From assembly GCA_963725415.1 (NCBI GenBank), contig CAVRZY010000246.1, forward strand, positions 1 through 64,000: a DNA stretch of 64,000 bases, in the 5' to 3' direction. The notes below the pieces were generated by a model. The model worked only from the letters and a program-made list of their open reading frames with translations. It was not told where the DNA came from and searched no databases. Position numbers and translations under genes: made by a program. This document shows, piece by piece, positions 8,197-16,438 of the stretch; position 1 is the first letter of the stretch; each line of letters begins with the position of its first letter. The DNA comes from CAVRZY01 sp963725415 (GTDB taxonomy: Bacteria; Acidobacteriota; Terriglobia; Bryobacterales; Bryobacteraceae).

Positions 8197-9644
8197 CTAT
8201 TGCCCTGGCGCCGGCGCCTTGCGCGCGGTGAAGATGACTTCAGGGAACTGGCCTGCGGGGGGCGGGCCGTCGAGCAACGGTGGCTGCTTCCCTTCGAGGT
8301 ACTTCTGGAAGAATGCCACCGTATACGCATTCAGGATTCGTTCCATTTCCTGGGCATCAATGGAGCCGAGCAGACCCGTGTATCTTAGGATCGGCAGGAC
8401 CAAGCTGGCGTCGGAGAAGTTGGCGTGCGCCGAGTGGCGGATCTGAACGCTGTAGAGATCGCCTCGCGAGCTCGCGTAGATCGGGTCGTTTCCCTTGTCG
8501 CCTTCATGGGCGAAGTACAGGAAGGGCACTGAAAGCGGATGCTCGCCAACGTTGCCCCGCTGTAACCCGTCCATGTTCATTCCAGCCTTGCAGCGCGGAT
8601 CTTGAAGACAGAATTCGCCCGCCGTCGCTCCGCCGAATGACATGCCGAACACGCCCACCCGAGTGAGTCGAGCCGGTTGATGAAGCGCCCGCCGGGCTCT
8701 CGGGCGCCAGCAGCGGATCGAGCGTTGATCTTCGTGAGCTCATCCAGCACATACCGCGTATCGGCGACCCAAACGCCCAGACTCTCGGTCGCAATCCGCT
8801 TCAATTCCGCGGGATCACGGGTGGCGAGCGCTTGCACTCGCGTCTGGCCTACAGGCACCACGCGGCCGTCCGGAAACGGAATCGCCAGGCTGTCGTAGGT
8901 GTGACCAACACTAAAGACAATAAAACCGTGGCTGGCAAGCTCCTCCATCTGCACAGTGTTCTGCCAAGGCGTGGATCCGTATCCGTGCGAGAAAATCAGT
9001 ACCGGGTACTGAGCCTGCGCCCGCGCCACGGGCGCGTCCGGGTAAGAGTGGGACTTAACCAGCCGCAGATGTTGCAGGAAATTGAACCGCGGCAGGTGAA
9101 GCATTTGTGCCAGCACGGGTGCGGCAGCAGGTGCATTGGGCCAAAAGGGTCCGGGTTGCGCGCCTGGGGCAACATCGGCCGGATACCAGGCCACGACCAG
9201 CAATTCGCGCGGGGTGTGTGGGTTTGGGGCGAATGGATCCTGACGCGAGACATCCACAAAATGCAGGCGCGTCGTACCCACGGAATAGGGCCCCGTCGGC
9301 GCGGGATCATCGAACACGGGAATCTTCACCGCCAAAAACAGCGCGGCGGAGTAAGCCACCAGCCGCAGCCCCACGCCTATCACGCGAATAACCGTCCGCC
9401 CACGCGAATTCCTGATCACCTTCGTCGGAGCCTTCCTGAGTGTCCAGAGACAGGCCGAAACCAACAAGAGATACGCAGGGACCATCTGCCAGCGGTATTT
9501 CTCAATTCCCAGATGCACCAGTGCCAGCACCAGCGTTGCCCACGGAAAAACTTGTAGCCAACCTGGACACCGGCTCCACCGAAGGGATTGCCCGATCAGG
9601 ACAGGAACCAGCACAATGAAGATCAGTATTTCAAGGGTACGCAT
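8197..9644 (-). CDS. Alpha/beta hydrolase of the PAF-acetylhydrolase/dienelactone type, frameshifted
   Basis: About four N-terminal membrane helices (residues 5-110) precede a hydrolase domain: VVAWYPADV, YPVLIFSHGYGS, ELASHGFIVFSVGHTYDS. The nucleophile motif GMSFGG, the acid in NMDG and the histidine in HSAHANFSD are all present but in another frame, so they fall after a one-base loss at about 8655-8665. The layout resembles platelet-activating-factor acetylhydrolase isoform II-like bacterial proteins. All triad residues are kept, so a sequence error is as likely as real loss. ATG 9644 is preferred over GTG 9650. Substrate unknown. Confidence 0.78.
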
Positions 9645-9650
9645 AGCCAC

Positions 9651-10176
9651 GCCGGCGTACAGCGATTTGACTGCAACAAACCCATGCCGCGAGAGGACGG
9701 AGCGATGCCGTGCTCCGGCCGGTCCTGGGTCTGCGATTTCAAATCTATCTCAGCGCGAGACCGTGGGCAAGTCGCGCCTAAATCGAGTCAGGCCCAGGCG
9801 AGATGGTTACCCGATTCGCAGAAGGAAACCCGAGAAGCTCCAGTAATGGGGAGATTCTCGCCAGTCGCCGAATTACGCGGGTTAGTGCGGGGGGTAATTC
9901 TGGTACAGGCCACGAATTTCGCAAAGGCGGCGAAATTCGCGCCAGTCCCCGAATTACGCGGGTTGTCGCAGATGAGAATGGCGAGATTTTCGAGAGGGAC
10001 GAATCACTCCAGGGCTCCGCGTTCGAGCAGAATGCAAATCCGGCAGCCGGGGGGACGGATCCGACTGCCTTGAGAATGGCTGTAAGTCATTGAAAGCCCG
10101 TTCAGCGTCGAACCAGCGATTTTCATAGATTCGTGGCAGATCGGAGATCATGGCGACTGTGTCCGAGTTCCCGAAT
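9651..10176. other. Gene-free stretch holding dispersed palindromes
   Basis: No convincing gene on either strand. The middle (9860-9965) carries the palindromic repeat described separately. The rest shows only short frames without codon bias of real genes. Confidence 0.5.
9860..9965. repeat. Dispersed palindromic repeat, copy with partial tandem duplication
   Basis: The core (9893-9958) is a near-palindrome: GGTAATTCTGGTACAGG at one end, CCAGTCCCCGAATTAC at the other, and GAATTTCGC/GCGAAATTC in the middle. The right end (GCCAGTCCCCGAATTACGCG, from 9941) is also present once more at about 9860, giving a partial direct repeat. A closely similar copy lies at 24821-24884 in inverted orientation. 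Confidence 0.75.
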
Positions 10177-10593
10177 TCAAGAGAGGTTTACGATTGTGAT
10201 TCCGGCGACAGTCTGTCCGTGCTTCAGGTCCTCGGTCAGCAACTGGGTGGCGCCGTCTTGCTCGGCGGCTGCTATGATCATGCTGTCCCAGAAGGAGAAC
10301 CGCCAAGTCTCGCCGATCTCGGAGGCCCTCAGGATAGTGGCCGGGGTAATGGCGGAGCGCACCCAGGCAGCATAGTCGCGCACGATCTCCCGTGCCGTGC
10401 TCCGGGGAAGGGCGGACCTGATCTTCTGGGTCACGGTTACGTAGAACTCTTCGAGAACCTGGGTGCTGAGGCAGCCCGTTCGTGTTTCCCATAGTCGGCG
10501 CAGAGCGTTTGCGGCCAGTTGTTGACGAACGCCGGCGTCCAGGTCGTGGGCGTAGATCAACACGTTGGAATCAACGAAGACCTTTGCGGTCAT
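10177..10593 (-). CDS. PIN-domain toxin (VapC type)
   Basis: 138 residues. PIN motifs: KVFVDSNVLIYAHD (first Asp plus DSN), the glutamate in VLEEFYVTVT, FSFWDSMIIAAA (third acid) and LLTEDLKHGQ (fourth). Such toxins cut RNA. The start overlaps the RHH-type antitoxin gene by 23 bases, so the two are one operon read leftwards. Independent of the VapC-type gene at 6614. Confidence 0.92.
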   Translation of the reverse strand: MTAKVFVDSNVLIYAHDLDAGVRQQLAANALRRLWETRTGCLSTQVLEEFYVTVTQKIRSALPRSTAREIVRDYAAWVRSAITPATILRASEIGETWRFSFWDSMIIAAAEQDGATQLLTEDLKHGQTVAGITIVNLS

Positions 10594-10828
10594 GCAAATC
10601 CTCTCGGACGCCCATCCCCGTTGCGCCGAGGTGGAAGGGCGAGGCCAGATGCGCCAAGGCCCTTGCCTTGGCCTGCTGGTAGAGCGTCTCCCGGTCCACC
10701 AGGGCGCTCAGTTCATCGGCGAGCATGGCGCTGACACTCAGGCCTCGTTGCGCCGCGACGCCCCTTGCCAGCTTCAGCAGGCGCTTGTCAATCGCCAGGG
10801 TGATATTGTGCTTTGCGGTCCGCCGCAT
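10571..10828 (-). CDS. Ribbon-helix-helix-type antitoxin (VapB-like)
   Basis: 85 residues. KHNITLAIDKRLLKLARGVAAQRGLSVSAMLADELSALV has the beta-strand plus two-helix spacing of RHH antitoxins such as the DUF6364-like group. Upstream of the PIN toxin and overlapping it by 23 bases. The C-terminal tail (about 45-85) would bind the toxin. A TGTACA-like palindrome (GTACAC, 10840-10845) lies just before the start and could be part of an operator, but this is weak. Confidence 0.83.
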   Translation of the reverse strand: MRRTAKHNITLAIDKRLLKLARGVAAQRGLSVSAMLADELSALVDRETLYQQAKARALAHLASPFHLGATGMGVREDLHDRKGLR

Positions 10829-10913
10829 GATTTCTATTGTACACGTAAATTACGTGCGAGGGACGGTACGGCATCCCTGGGCGGGATCCGGGCCTGCCTC
10901 GCGCCCAGGCGGC

Positions 10914-11591
10914 CTACTGCCTGATGCGCTCGATCTTCACCAGGACCAGACGATTGTCCTTTACCAGCCCGATGCCGGGCGCATACCACTTGTGATCACC
11001 CGACCCTGACTCGATGGCGCTGGTTTCCTTGAAATGTACGCAGTTTGCGTAAGTGCCGGCCGGGGTCACAACTCGCTCGGCGATCGCCACAACTTCTGCC
11101 CGGTCCATCGCCTGCTTGGGCGCCAGTTCCTGGCAGAAGCGGTCGCCCAGCGTGATACGACCGGGCATCATGAGTCCAAACCTGGCCCCGTTGACCCCTG
11201 AAAGCCAGGCTCCCTCGTGACCGCTGATCTTGCCGCCCTTGTAGACGTCCACATCCTCCCCGAAATAGTAAACGTCGCCGGTAGTCCTGTCTACAGCGTA
11301 GTAGTCGCGAGTGATCTCGACAGGTTGTCCGTTCTTCTCTTCCCGGCTCAGGATCACCCGGGTTTGGACTCCGTCGATCAGCTTGGTTTCCGTCGTGACC
11401 GTGACGGTCAGAGTCTCTGTTCCGCGCCGGTAGTGCAATTGGTAGCCGGGCTCGAGGATGAAATAAGGATTGCTGCCGCTGGATCCCAGGTTTTTCCTGT
11501 CTACGGGAAATGAGCTTCTCCAGTCGGCTGCGCTGCACAGTGTCAAGGCAGCCAGCAGAAGCACCAAGAATCGGATGCGAATGATGTCCAT
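10914..11591 (-). CDS. Secreted protein of unknown function
   Basis: 225 residues from ATG 11591, which gives a clear signal peptide (MDIIRIRFLVLLLAALTLCSA). The longer frame to 11636 would spoil it. The mature part is beta-rich: YFILEPGYQLHYRRG, TLTVTVTTETKLIDGVQTRV, YYAVDRTTGDVYYFGEDVD, AGTYANCVHFKETS, KWYAPGIGLVKD. This pattern (flag for conversion, then 'no longer than' amounts) is like DUF-type periplasmic lipoprotein-like beta-sandwich proteins seen in many bacteria. I do not recognise a named family and assign no function. Confidence 0.75.
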   Translation of the reverse strand: MDIIRIRFLVLLLAALTLCSAADWRSSFPVDRKNLGSSGSNPYFILEPGYQLHYRRGTETLTVTVTTETKLIDGVQTRVILSREEKNGQPVEITRDYYAVDRTTGDVYYFGEDVDVYKGGKISGHEGAWLSGVNGARFGLMMPGRITLGDRFCQELAPKQAMDRAEVVAIAERVVTPAGTYANCVHFKETSAIESGSGDHKWYAPGIGLVKDNRLVLVKIERIRQ

Positions 11592-11675
11592 GGGGCCGTC
11601 CTCCGCAACGAGTCTATCAGCTTGCGGGGGCGGCACCCAGCGCGGTCGGAGATGGGATTGCGGCTTTCGGGCAGA

Positions 11676-13556
11676 TCAGCTCATGCCCATCTCGGCTCCG
11701 GCCACTTCGCGGGACTGGCGGAAAGGCTCCTCGGCCTCGCCGGGCCTGCCGAGCTCGATCAGCACGACGCCGCGGTTGTGCCACAGGTCGCTGTCGGCGG
11801 GATTGATCTCGAGACCGCAGGAAAAGCAGGTGAGGGCCTCCTGAAGATGCTGCACGCGGTAGAGTGCCGCGCCCTTGTACTTCCAGAGCCGGATGTCGCC
11901 GGGGTTGAGCTGGAGGCCGCGGTCGTAGCAAGGTAGAGCCTTTTCAGAACGCCCCAACCTGGTCAGTGCGAGGCCCTTATAAAGCCACAGGTCGCTGTCC
12001 AGAGGATTGGACTCAAGACTGCGCTCGTAACAAGCCAACTCCTGCTCGTAGCCGCCCAGGGCTCCCAGGGCCATGGCCTTGCTCTTCCAGAGCTCGCCGT
12101 GCGCGGGAGAGAGCTGGAGACCGCGGTCACAGCAAGTGATGGCCTCCTCATACTGGCCCAGATCGTAGAGCACGCCACTCTCGCCCCACCAGGGGTCGCT
12201 GTTATGCGGGTCAATCTCGCGGGCGAACTCATAACAGCGGATGGCTTCCTTGGTCCGGCCTAAGGCCCGCAGCGCCACACCCCTACTGATCCATTGGGGG
12301 AAATCCATCGGCAGAGGCGCCGAGGAAGCGGGTGCGACCTTGCGGGTCAGCCTCCGAAACACCACCCCCAACTCTTTCCGAACGGCCCAAAAACTGGGGG
12401 GCCGGGAGGCCGGGCGGGGATCCACGCACTGTAGAATCAGCGTCAGCAGGTCCTCGCGCAATCGGTAGCGCTCGGCGTTAGCGCGAACGTGGGCTTGGGC
12501 CACTCTGCCGTCCGGAGGCAGATCGCCGGTCAACATCTGATATAGCATGACACCGAAAGCGTAGATGTCGGTTCGCGGGTCCAGCCTGACCCTCTCCTGG
12601 AAGTGCTCGGGGGCCAGGTAGTGCCTGGTTCCAGGCGGGGTGGTGTACTGGAGGGCCACCGCACGAGGCAGGGCGGTCAGACCCAGTTGGATGTCGAGCG
12701 CCTCGGTCGAAGCCCGCGTCATCCCGAAGCCGGTGACTTTGAGGGTCCCCTGCTCGCTGAGGAGGCAATGGGAGGGCTGGATGTCGCCGTGGACGAGGCC
12801 CAATCGGAGGTGCGCGTACAGAAGTCCATCGCAGCAGGGAAAGGCGAGGTGCAGGGCATTCAAGGGCGAAAGCCGGCGCTGCTTGAGGAGCAGGTTGGCC
12901 AACTCGGGTCCCGGCTCGTGCTCCAGCACCAGACAAGAGACTCCTTCTACGCATTCCAGGCGGTGTGCGGCGACGAGGTTGGGATGGCGGGCCAGGGTCA
13001 CCCAGGTCAGGGCCTCCCGTTCCAACCTGTCGCGGTCCTCCCCGCTAAGCGGAAACCAGGGTTGGAAGGTCTTCAGGGCATAGATCTGGCCATCGGCTTC
13101 CAGCTTGGCGATATAGATCGGACCCCAAATGTCGGCGCGCAGTTCCTGCACCCTGTACCTGAGTCCGGTGGTAGTGCTGCAAAGCAGTTGACCGGGCCGG
13201 AACTCCGGCCGTCGGGCCGGGGGGGTCGGGAGTGCGGCCAGAGCTGAGCGGGCGGCGGCGGAAGCGGTGTCGATCTCGACGGTGCGCTGATAGGCCCGGC
13301 GGGCCGCTTCAATCTTGCCGGCCTGCTGGAAGGCGCGAGCGAGGTGGAAGTGGCTCATGGCCAGATCAGGCCGCAAGAGGACGGCCCGGGCCAGCGCCCG
13401 CACCGCCTCCTCGGCCCGACCAGCCGCCAGTTCGCGCAGGCCCCGATCACACTGCTCGGAATACGCACGGCCCTCGTCGGGTCCGTTGTGAATTGGCGCG
13501 GTTTCGGCAGGTTGGGACTGCTGTTGGTCCTCGGACTGAGAATCACGCCACCGCAT
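11676..13556 (-). CDS. Kinase-like protein with flanking TPRs; probable pseudokinase
   Basis: 626 residues. N-terminal TPRs (about 30-110), a Ser/Thr-kinase-like domain (about 120-395) and C-terminal TPRs (about 420-610) with repeated WxxxGxAL-type units. The ATP lysine is kept (IYALKTF), and the catalytic Asp is present in HGDIQPSHC, where active kinases have HRDLKPxN, so the metal-binding Asn is His. The DFG motif reads GFG (VTGFGMT), so its Asp is missing. The glycine loop is also poor (ELRADIWGPIYIAK). This points to a pseudokinase used as a scaffold. No membrane helix is seen. Confidence 0.82.
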   Translation of the reverse strand: MRWRDSQSEDQQQSQPAETAPIHNGPDEGRAYSEQCDRGLRELAAGRAEEAVRALARAVLLRPDLAMSHFHLARAFQQAGKIEAARRAYQRTVEIDTASAAARSALAALPTPPARRPEFRPGQLLCSTTTGLRYRVQELRADIWGPIYIAKLEADGQIYALKTFQPWFPLSGEDRDRLEREALTWVTLARHPNLVAAHRLECVEGVSCLVLEHEPGPELANLLLKQRRLSPLNALHLAFPCCDGLLYAHLRLGLVHGDIQPSHCLLSEQGTLKVTGFGMTRASTEALDIQLGLTALPRAVALQYTTPPGTRHYLAPEHFQERVRLDPRTDIYAFGVMLYQMLTGDLPPDGRVAQAHVRANAERYRLREDLLTLILQCVDPRPASRPPSFWAVRKELGVVFRRLTRKVAPASSAPLPMDFPQWISRGVALRALGRTKEAIRCYEFAREIDPHNSDPWWGESGVLYDLGQYEEAITCCDRGLQLSPAHGELWKSKAMALGALGGYEQELACYERSLESNPLDSDLWLYKGLALTRLGRSEKALPCYDRGLQLNPGDIRLWKYKGAALYRVQHLQEALTCFSCGLEINPADSDLWHNRGVVLIELGRPGEAEEPFRQSREVAGAEMGMS

Positions 13557-13847
13557 GGCCTTACTCGTCCTATCGAGTTTTCACCTGAGCCGTCGCCTTG
13601 TTGGCGCCGCCGGCCGTGACCGGTTCAATCCCTCTCTAAACAACCTATTAAAACTACCACTAATTTTGGCTCCGGTCATCCCCGGTTGGAAAGGGGCGGT
13701 TTTCGGCCCGTTCCACCTGGCTGTCCGGCTACTGCAATGCGTCCGTTGGCCGAATAGGGGGATGGCGGGAGGATGAGGCGGCAGGCCGTTTCCCCTGCCT
13801 GCACAGGCCAGAGGCCTGCGCCACCCCGGACAAAAGGATGGGCGGGG

Positions 13848-14067
13848 GTGCGACATGAAAGTGGCGACCCCCACAGAAGCTGAAGAAAACCGCAAACTTC
13901 TGTGCGTACCGATACGCCGGACAGACGTGGCGCGGCCTTCAGGCTGCCGTGTCGAGACTCGTCTCGACACATGCGCCGAGACGACTCTCGGCGCCCGAAG
14001 CAAGAGTGCTTGCGCCACGACGGACACTCGGTTGACTCCAACGTCGCCACTTTCATGTCGCGCGCCC
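13848..14067. mobile_element. 220-bp MITE-like element with probable 13-bp target duplication
   Basis: Inverted ends of 21 bases with one mismatch: 13848-13868 (GTGCGACATGAAAGTGGCGAC) is close to the complement of 14043-14063. Both sides carry the direct repeat AGGATGGGCGGGG (13835-13847 and 14068-14080). The inside has further hairpins, for example GTGTCGAGACTCGTCTCGACAC-like and GCCGAGACGACTCTCGGC. No gene inside. The rest of 13557-13847 holds a palindrome GGCCAGAGGCCTG near 13807 and nothing else that I can name. Confidence 0.68.
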
Positions 14068-14083
14068 AGGATGGGCGGGGAGA

Positions 14084-14112
14084 TTGACGGGGATAGGGCG
14101 GCGGCGTACAAT
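14084..14112 (+). promoter_or_regulatory. Promoter of the GH10 gene
   Basis: TTGACG (14084-14089), a 17-base spacer and TACAAT (14107-14112). The start site would be near 14119, only a few bases before ATG 14123. The -35 box lies 4 bases after the MITE target duplication. Confidence 0.65.
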
Positions 14113-14122
14113 TCAGGACACC

Positions 14123-15712
14123 ATGGAATCCACAACGGGAGTTATGAACCGGAGGCAAATTCTGCGGCAGGGCGGTTTGGCGGCCGGAGTAGCGAGCGTG
14201 TCGAGCGGGCAGACGGGGCCCTTGACGGTTCGTGCGTTTGAGGCGGGTGGCTTGCCTGCCGGCGCCGGCCGGCTGGGCTCACTCCTGCTGATCAACGCCA
14301 CCGGGCGACCGTTCGAGCTGCTTCCCCAGCTCAAAGGGGAGGGGCTGGCCAGCATCGAGCTGCCCAAAGATAAGTTCGAGTTGATGATGGTGCTCCCGGT
14401 GCGCGATTTCGGGCAGGTGTACCTGTATGCGGACAACGCTGGAGCAGGCTACTCGGGCGCTGAATCAGGCGGCCGCGAGATGGTGCTGAACTACGAGTTC
14501 GCGCGCAGCCGGGCGGCGTTCGTGCGCCGGTACGTGAAGGCGGCGCGGACTGAGGGCGTGACCTTCAGCTCGGCGATGGAAGAGAGGCTGGGGCGTGGGG
14601 AGGCGGCGCTGGCGCGGGCCAGCTCGGCGCGCGAGATCAGGGAGCGGGTCGGGCACTCGAACGATTCGCTGGCCGAGACGATGTGGGCCGGCGAGATGGC
14701 GGCTGTGGAGCGAGCCCGGCACCGCATCGGCCGACAAGGACCCCGGCCGGGCTTCCTGTTTGGGACCAACGCTTTCGTTTTCGCCAGATCGGAGGAGTAC
14801 GCCCGGCGCTTCACCGCCCTGCTGAACTTCGCCACCCTGCCGTTCTACCGCGCAGGAACCGAGCGCGCCGAGGGCAGCCCGGACTACTCGCGCGTGGAGG
14901 CCATTCTGGAGAAGATGGCCGGGACTAAGCTGTTGACCAAGGGCCATCCGCTGGTGTGGTTCCATCGAGCCGGAGTGCCCGAGTTCCTGAAGAAGAAGTC
15001 CTGGGAGGAATTGCAGCGCAGTTGCCGGGAGTACATCCTGCGGAGCGTGGGCCGCTTCCGTTCCCGGATTCATGCCTGGGACGTGATCAACGAAGCGCAC
15101 GACTGGGCCAACGATCTGAACCTGGATCCGCAGCAGCTTGTCGAGATCACGCGCCTGGCCGCCGAAAGCGTGCGGGTGGCCGACCCGACCGCCTTCCGGG
15201 TGGTGAATTCCTGCTGCACCTGGGGGGAATATGTGGCCCGGCGGCGCAGCTATTCCGGTCCTTTGAACCGGGTGGCGCGCACTCCCTTGGAATACCTACA
15301 GGCGCTCGAAGAGGCGCGCGTGCCTTATGAAGCCATCGGGTTGCAGGTCTACTACCCGGTTCGCGACATGCTGGAGATCGAACGGCAGTTGGAGCGGTTC
15401 TTCGTTTTCGACAAGCCGATCCACATCACGGAACTGGGTGTTTCCTCCTCCAGTGAGCCGGCTCAGACCGGGGAGAACCGCACGCCCAGCCGCAACGTGT
15501 GGCATGGAACGGAGTGGAGCGAGCAGATCCAGGCCGATTGGGTGGAGCAGTTCTACACCCTCTGCTACAGTAAGCCGGAGATTCAAGCCATTTCGTGGTG
15601 GGACCTGGCCGACCCGGCCTTCATTCCGCACGGCGGGTTCGTGTACCCGGACTATCGGCCCAAGCAATCCTACGAGCGGCTCAGTAGGCTATTGGCGCAG
15701 TGGAGAGGGTGA
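14123..15712 (+). CDS. Glycoside hydrolase family 10 protein (endo-1,4-beta-xylanase type)
   Basis: 529 residues from ATG 14123. A twin-arginine-like signal (NRRQILRQGGLAAGVASV) means export. About residues 35-200 form an extra N-terminal region of unknown fold. The GH10 barrel follows: LLTKGHPLVWFH, then HAWDVINEAHDW with the acid/base Glu, and ITELGVSS with the nucleophile Glu, then AISWWDLADPAF. GH10 enzymes cut xylan. The nucleophile motif is TELG rather than the frequent TELD. ATG 14144 is an alternative start. The following small gene lies 47 bases downstream. Confidence 0.88.
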   Translation: MESTTGVMNRRQILRQGGLAAGVASVSSGQTGPLTVRAFEAGGLPAGAGRLGSLLLINATGRPFELLPQLKGEGLASIELPKDKFELMMVLPVRDFGQVYLYADNAGAGYSGAESGGREMVLNYEFARSRAAFVRRYVKAARTEGVTFSSAMEERLGRGEAALARASSAREIRERVGHSNDSLAETMWAGEMAAVERARHRIGRQGPRPGFLFGTNAFVFARSEEYARRFTALLNFATLPFYRAGTERAEGSPDYSRVEAILEKMAGTKLLTKGHPLVWFHRAGVPEFLKKKSWEELQRSCREYILRSVGRFRSRIHAWDVINEAHDWANDLNLDPQQLVEITRLAAESVRVADPTAFRVVNSCCTWGEYVARRRSYSGPLNRVARTPLEYLQALEEARVPYEAIGLQVYYPVRDMLEIERQLERFFVFDKPIHITELGVSSSSEPAQTGENRTPSRNVWHGTEWSEQIQADWVEQFYTLCYSKPEIQAISWWDLADPAFIPHGGFVYPDYRPKQSYERLSRLLAQWRG

Positions 15713-15759
15713 AAAAGGGATCTGATTGTGGTGCTATAGTACGAAGCGGGGACAGGTTC

Positions 15760-16419
15760 ATGCGATTGCCTGGCATGAGCATAATCGTTCTGCTGCTGGC
15801 GACGGTGCTGCGCGCCCAGCAGCCATCCCAGATCGTCGGGGACTACATCGAGGCCCGATCCAACCACGTCTACGGGTGCTATTGTGAGTGGTCCGGTGAG
15901 GGCGTGACCGGGGGCCGGGAAGCGACTCTCGGCTGGCACTTCACAGCGGGCGAGTATCGCGGGGCGTCGCTGGCCGGCGTCAAGGTAGCGGCAGTCATCG
16001 TAGGGGAGCACACCTTGAGCAAGGGGGCGGCCCCACGGAAAAGCATCCTGTTTTTCGACACCGCGGCTTCCAAGGCCCAACGGCAGGCGGTGGAAAGCCT
16101 GCTGCGGGAGCGGTATCGAGAGCTTCTGGGCGAAATCCTGAACGTGCACACGGTTCCGATTCAGTTCCAGCGGGAGGCCGACCGAGCCACGATGCGGGTT
16201 GGCGAACTCCTCACCCTGACGCTGCGGAAGGCACAGCTTCCCGATGACGCATTGCAGGGTGCGATTCTCTGGTACGATCCTTTCGTTCCGCTGACTGAAT
16301 CCACCCTGGCCACGACTCTGAACACCAAGTACCAGGGCCGGGATTTCAACCAGCAGTGGGAGGTCAGCGAGCCGACCATTAGCGGCTACTACGGGCGGTT
16401 TCAATTGGCGGCGCGGTGA
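15760..16419 (+). CDS. Secreted DUF1326-like protein
   Basis: 219 residues from ATG 15760, which gives a signal peptide (MRLPGMSIIVLLLATVLRAQ). The body starts IVGDYIEARSNHVYGCYCEWSGEG and continues with GWHFTAGEYRGASLAGVKVAAVI, FFDTAASKAQRQAVESLL and a C-terminal GYYGRFQL. This resembles DUF1326, whose function is unknown. A TATAGT box at 15735-15740 could be its promoter. It may be coexpressed with the GH10 gene. Convergent with the C45-like gene. Confidence 0.72.
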   Translation: MRLPGMSIIVLLLATVLRAQQPSQIVGDYIEARSNHVYGCYCEWSGEGVTGGREATLGWHFTAGEYRGASLAGVKVAAVIVGEHTLSKGAAPRKSILFFDTAASKAQRQAVESLLRERYRELLGEILNVHTVPIQFQREADRATMRVGELLTLTLRKAQLPDDALQGAILWYDPFVPLTESTLATTLNTKYQGRDFNQQWEVSEPTISGYYGRFQLAAR

Positions 16420-16438
16420 GGTGGCCGGCGGGGCCGAG

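Noticed and set aside
9954..10151. 65-residue minus-strand frame upstream of the PIN/RHH region
   Set aside because: It runs through the palindromic repeat and has no conserved pattern that I can name.
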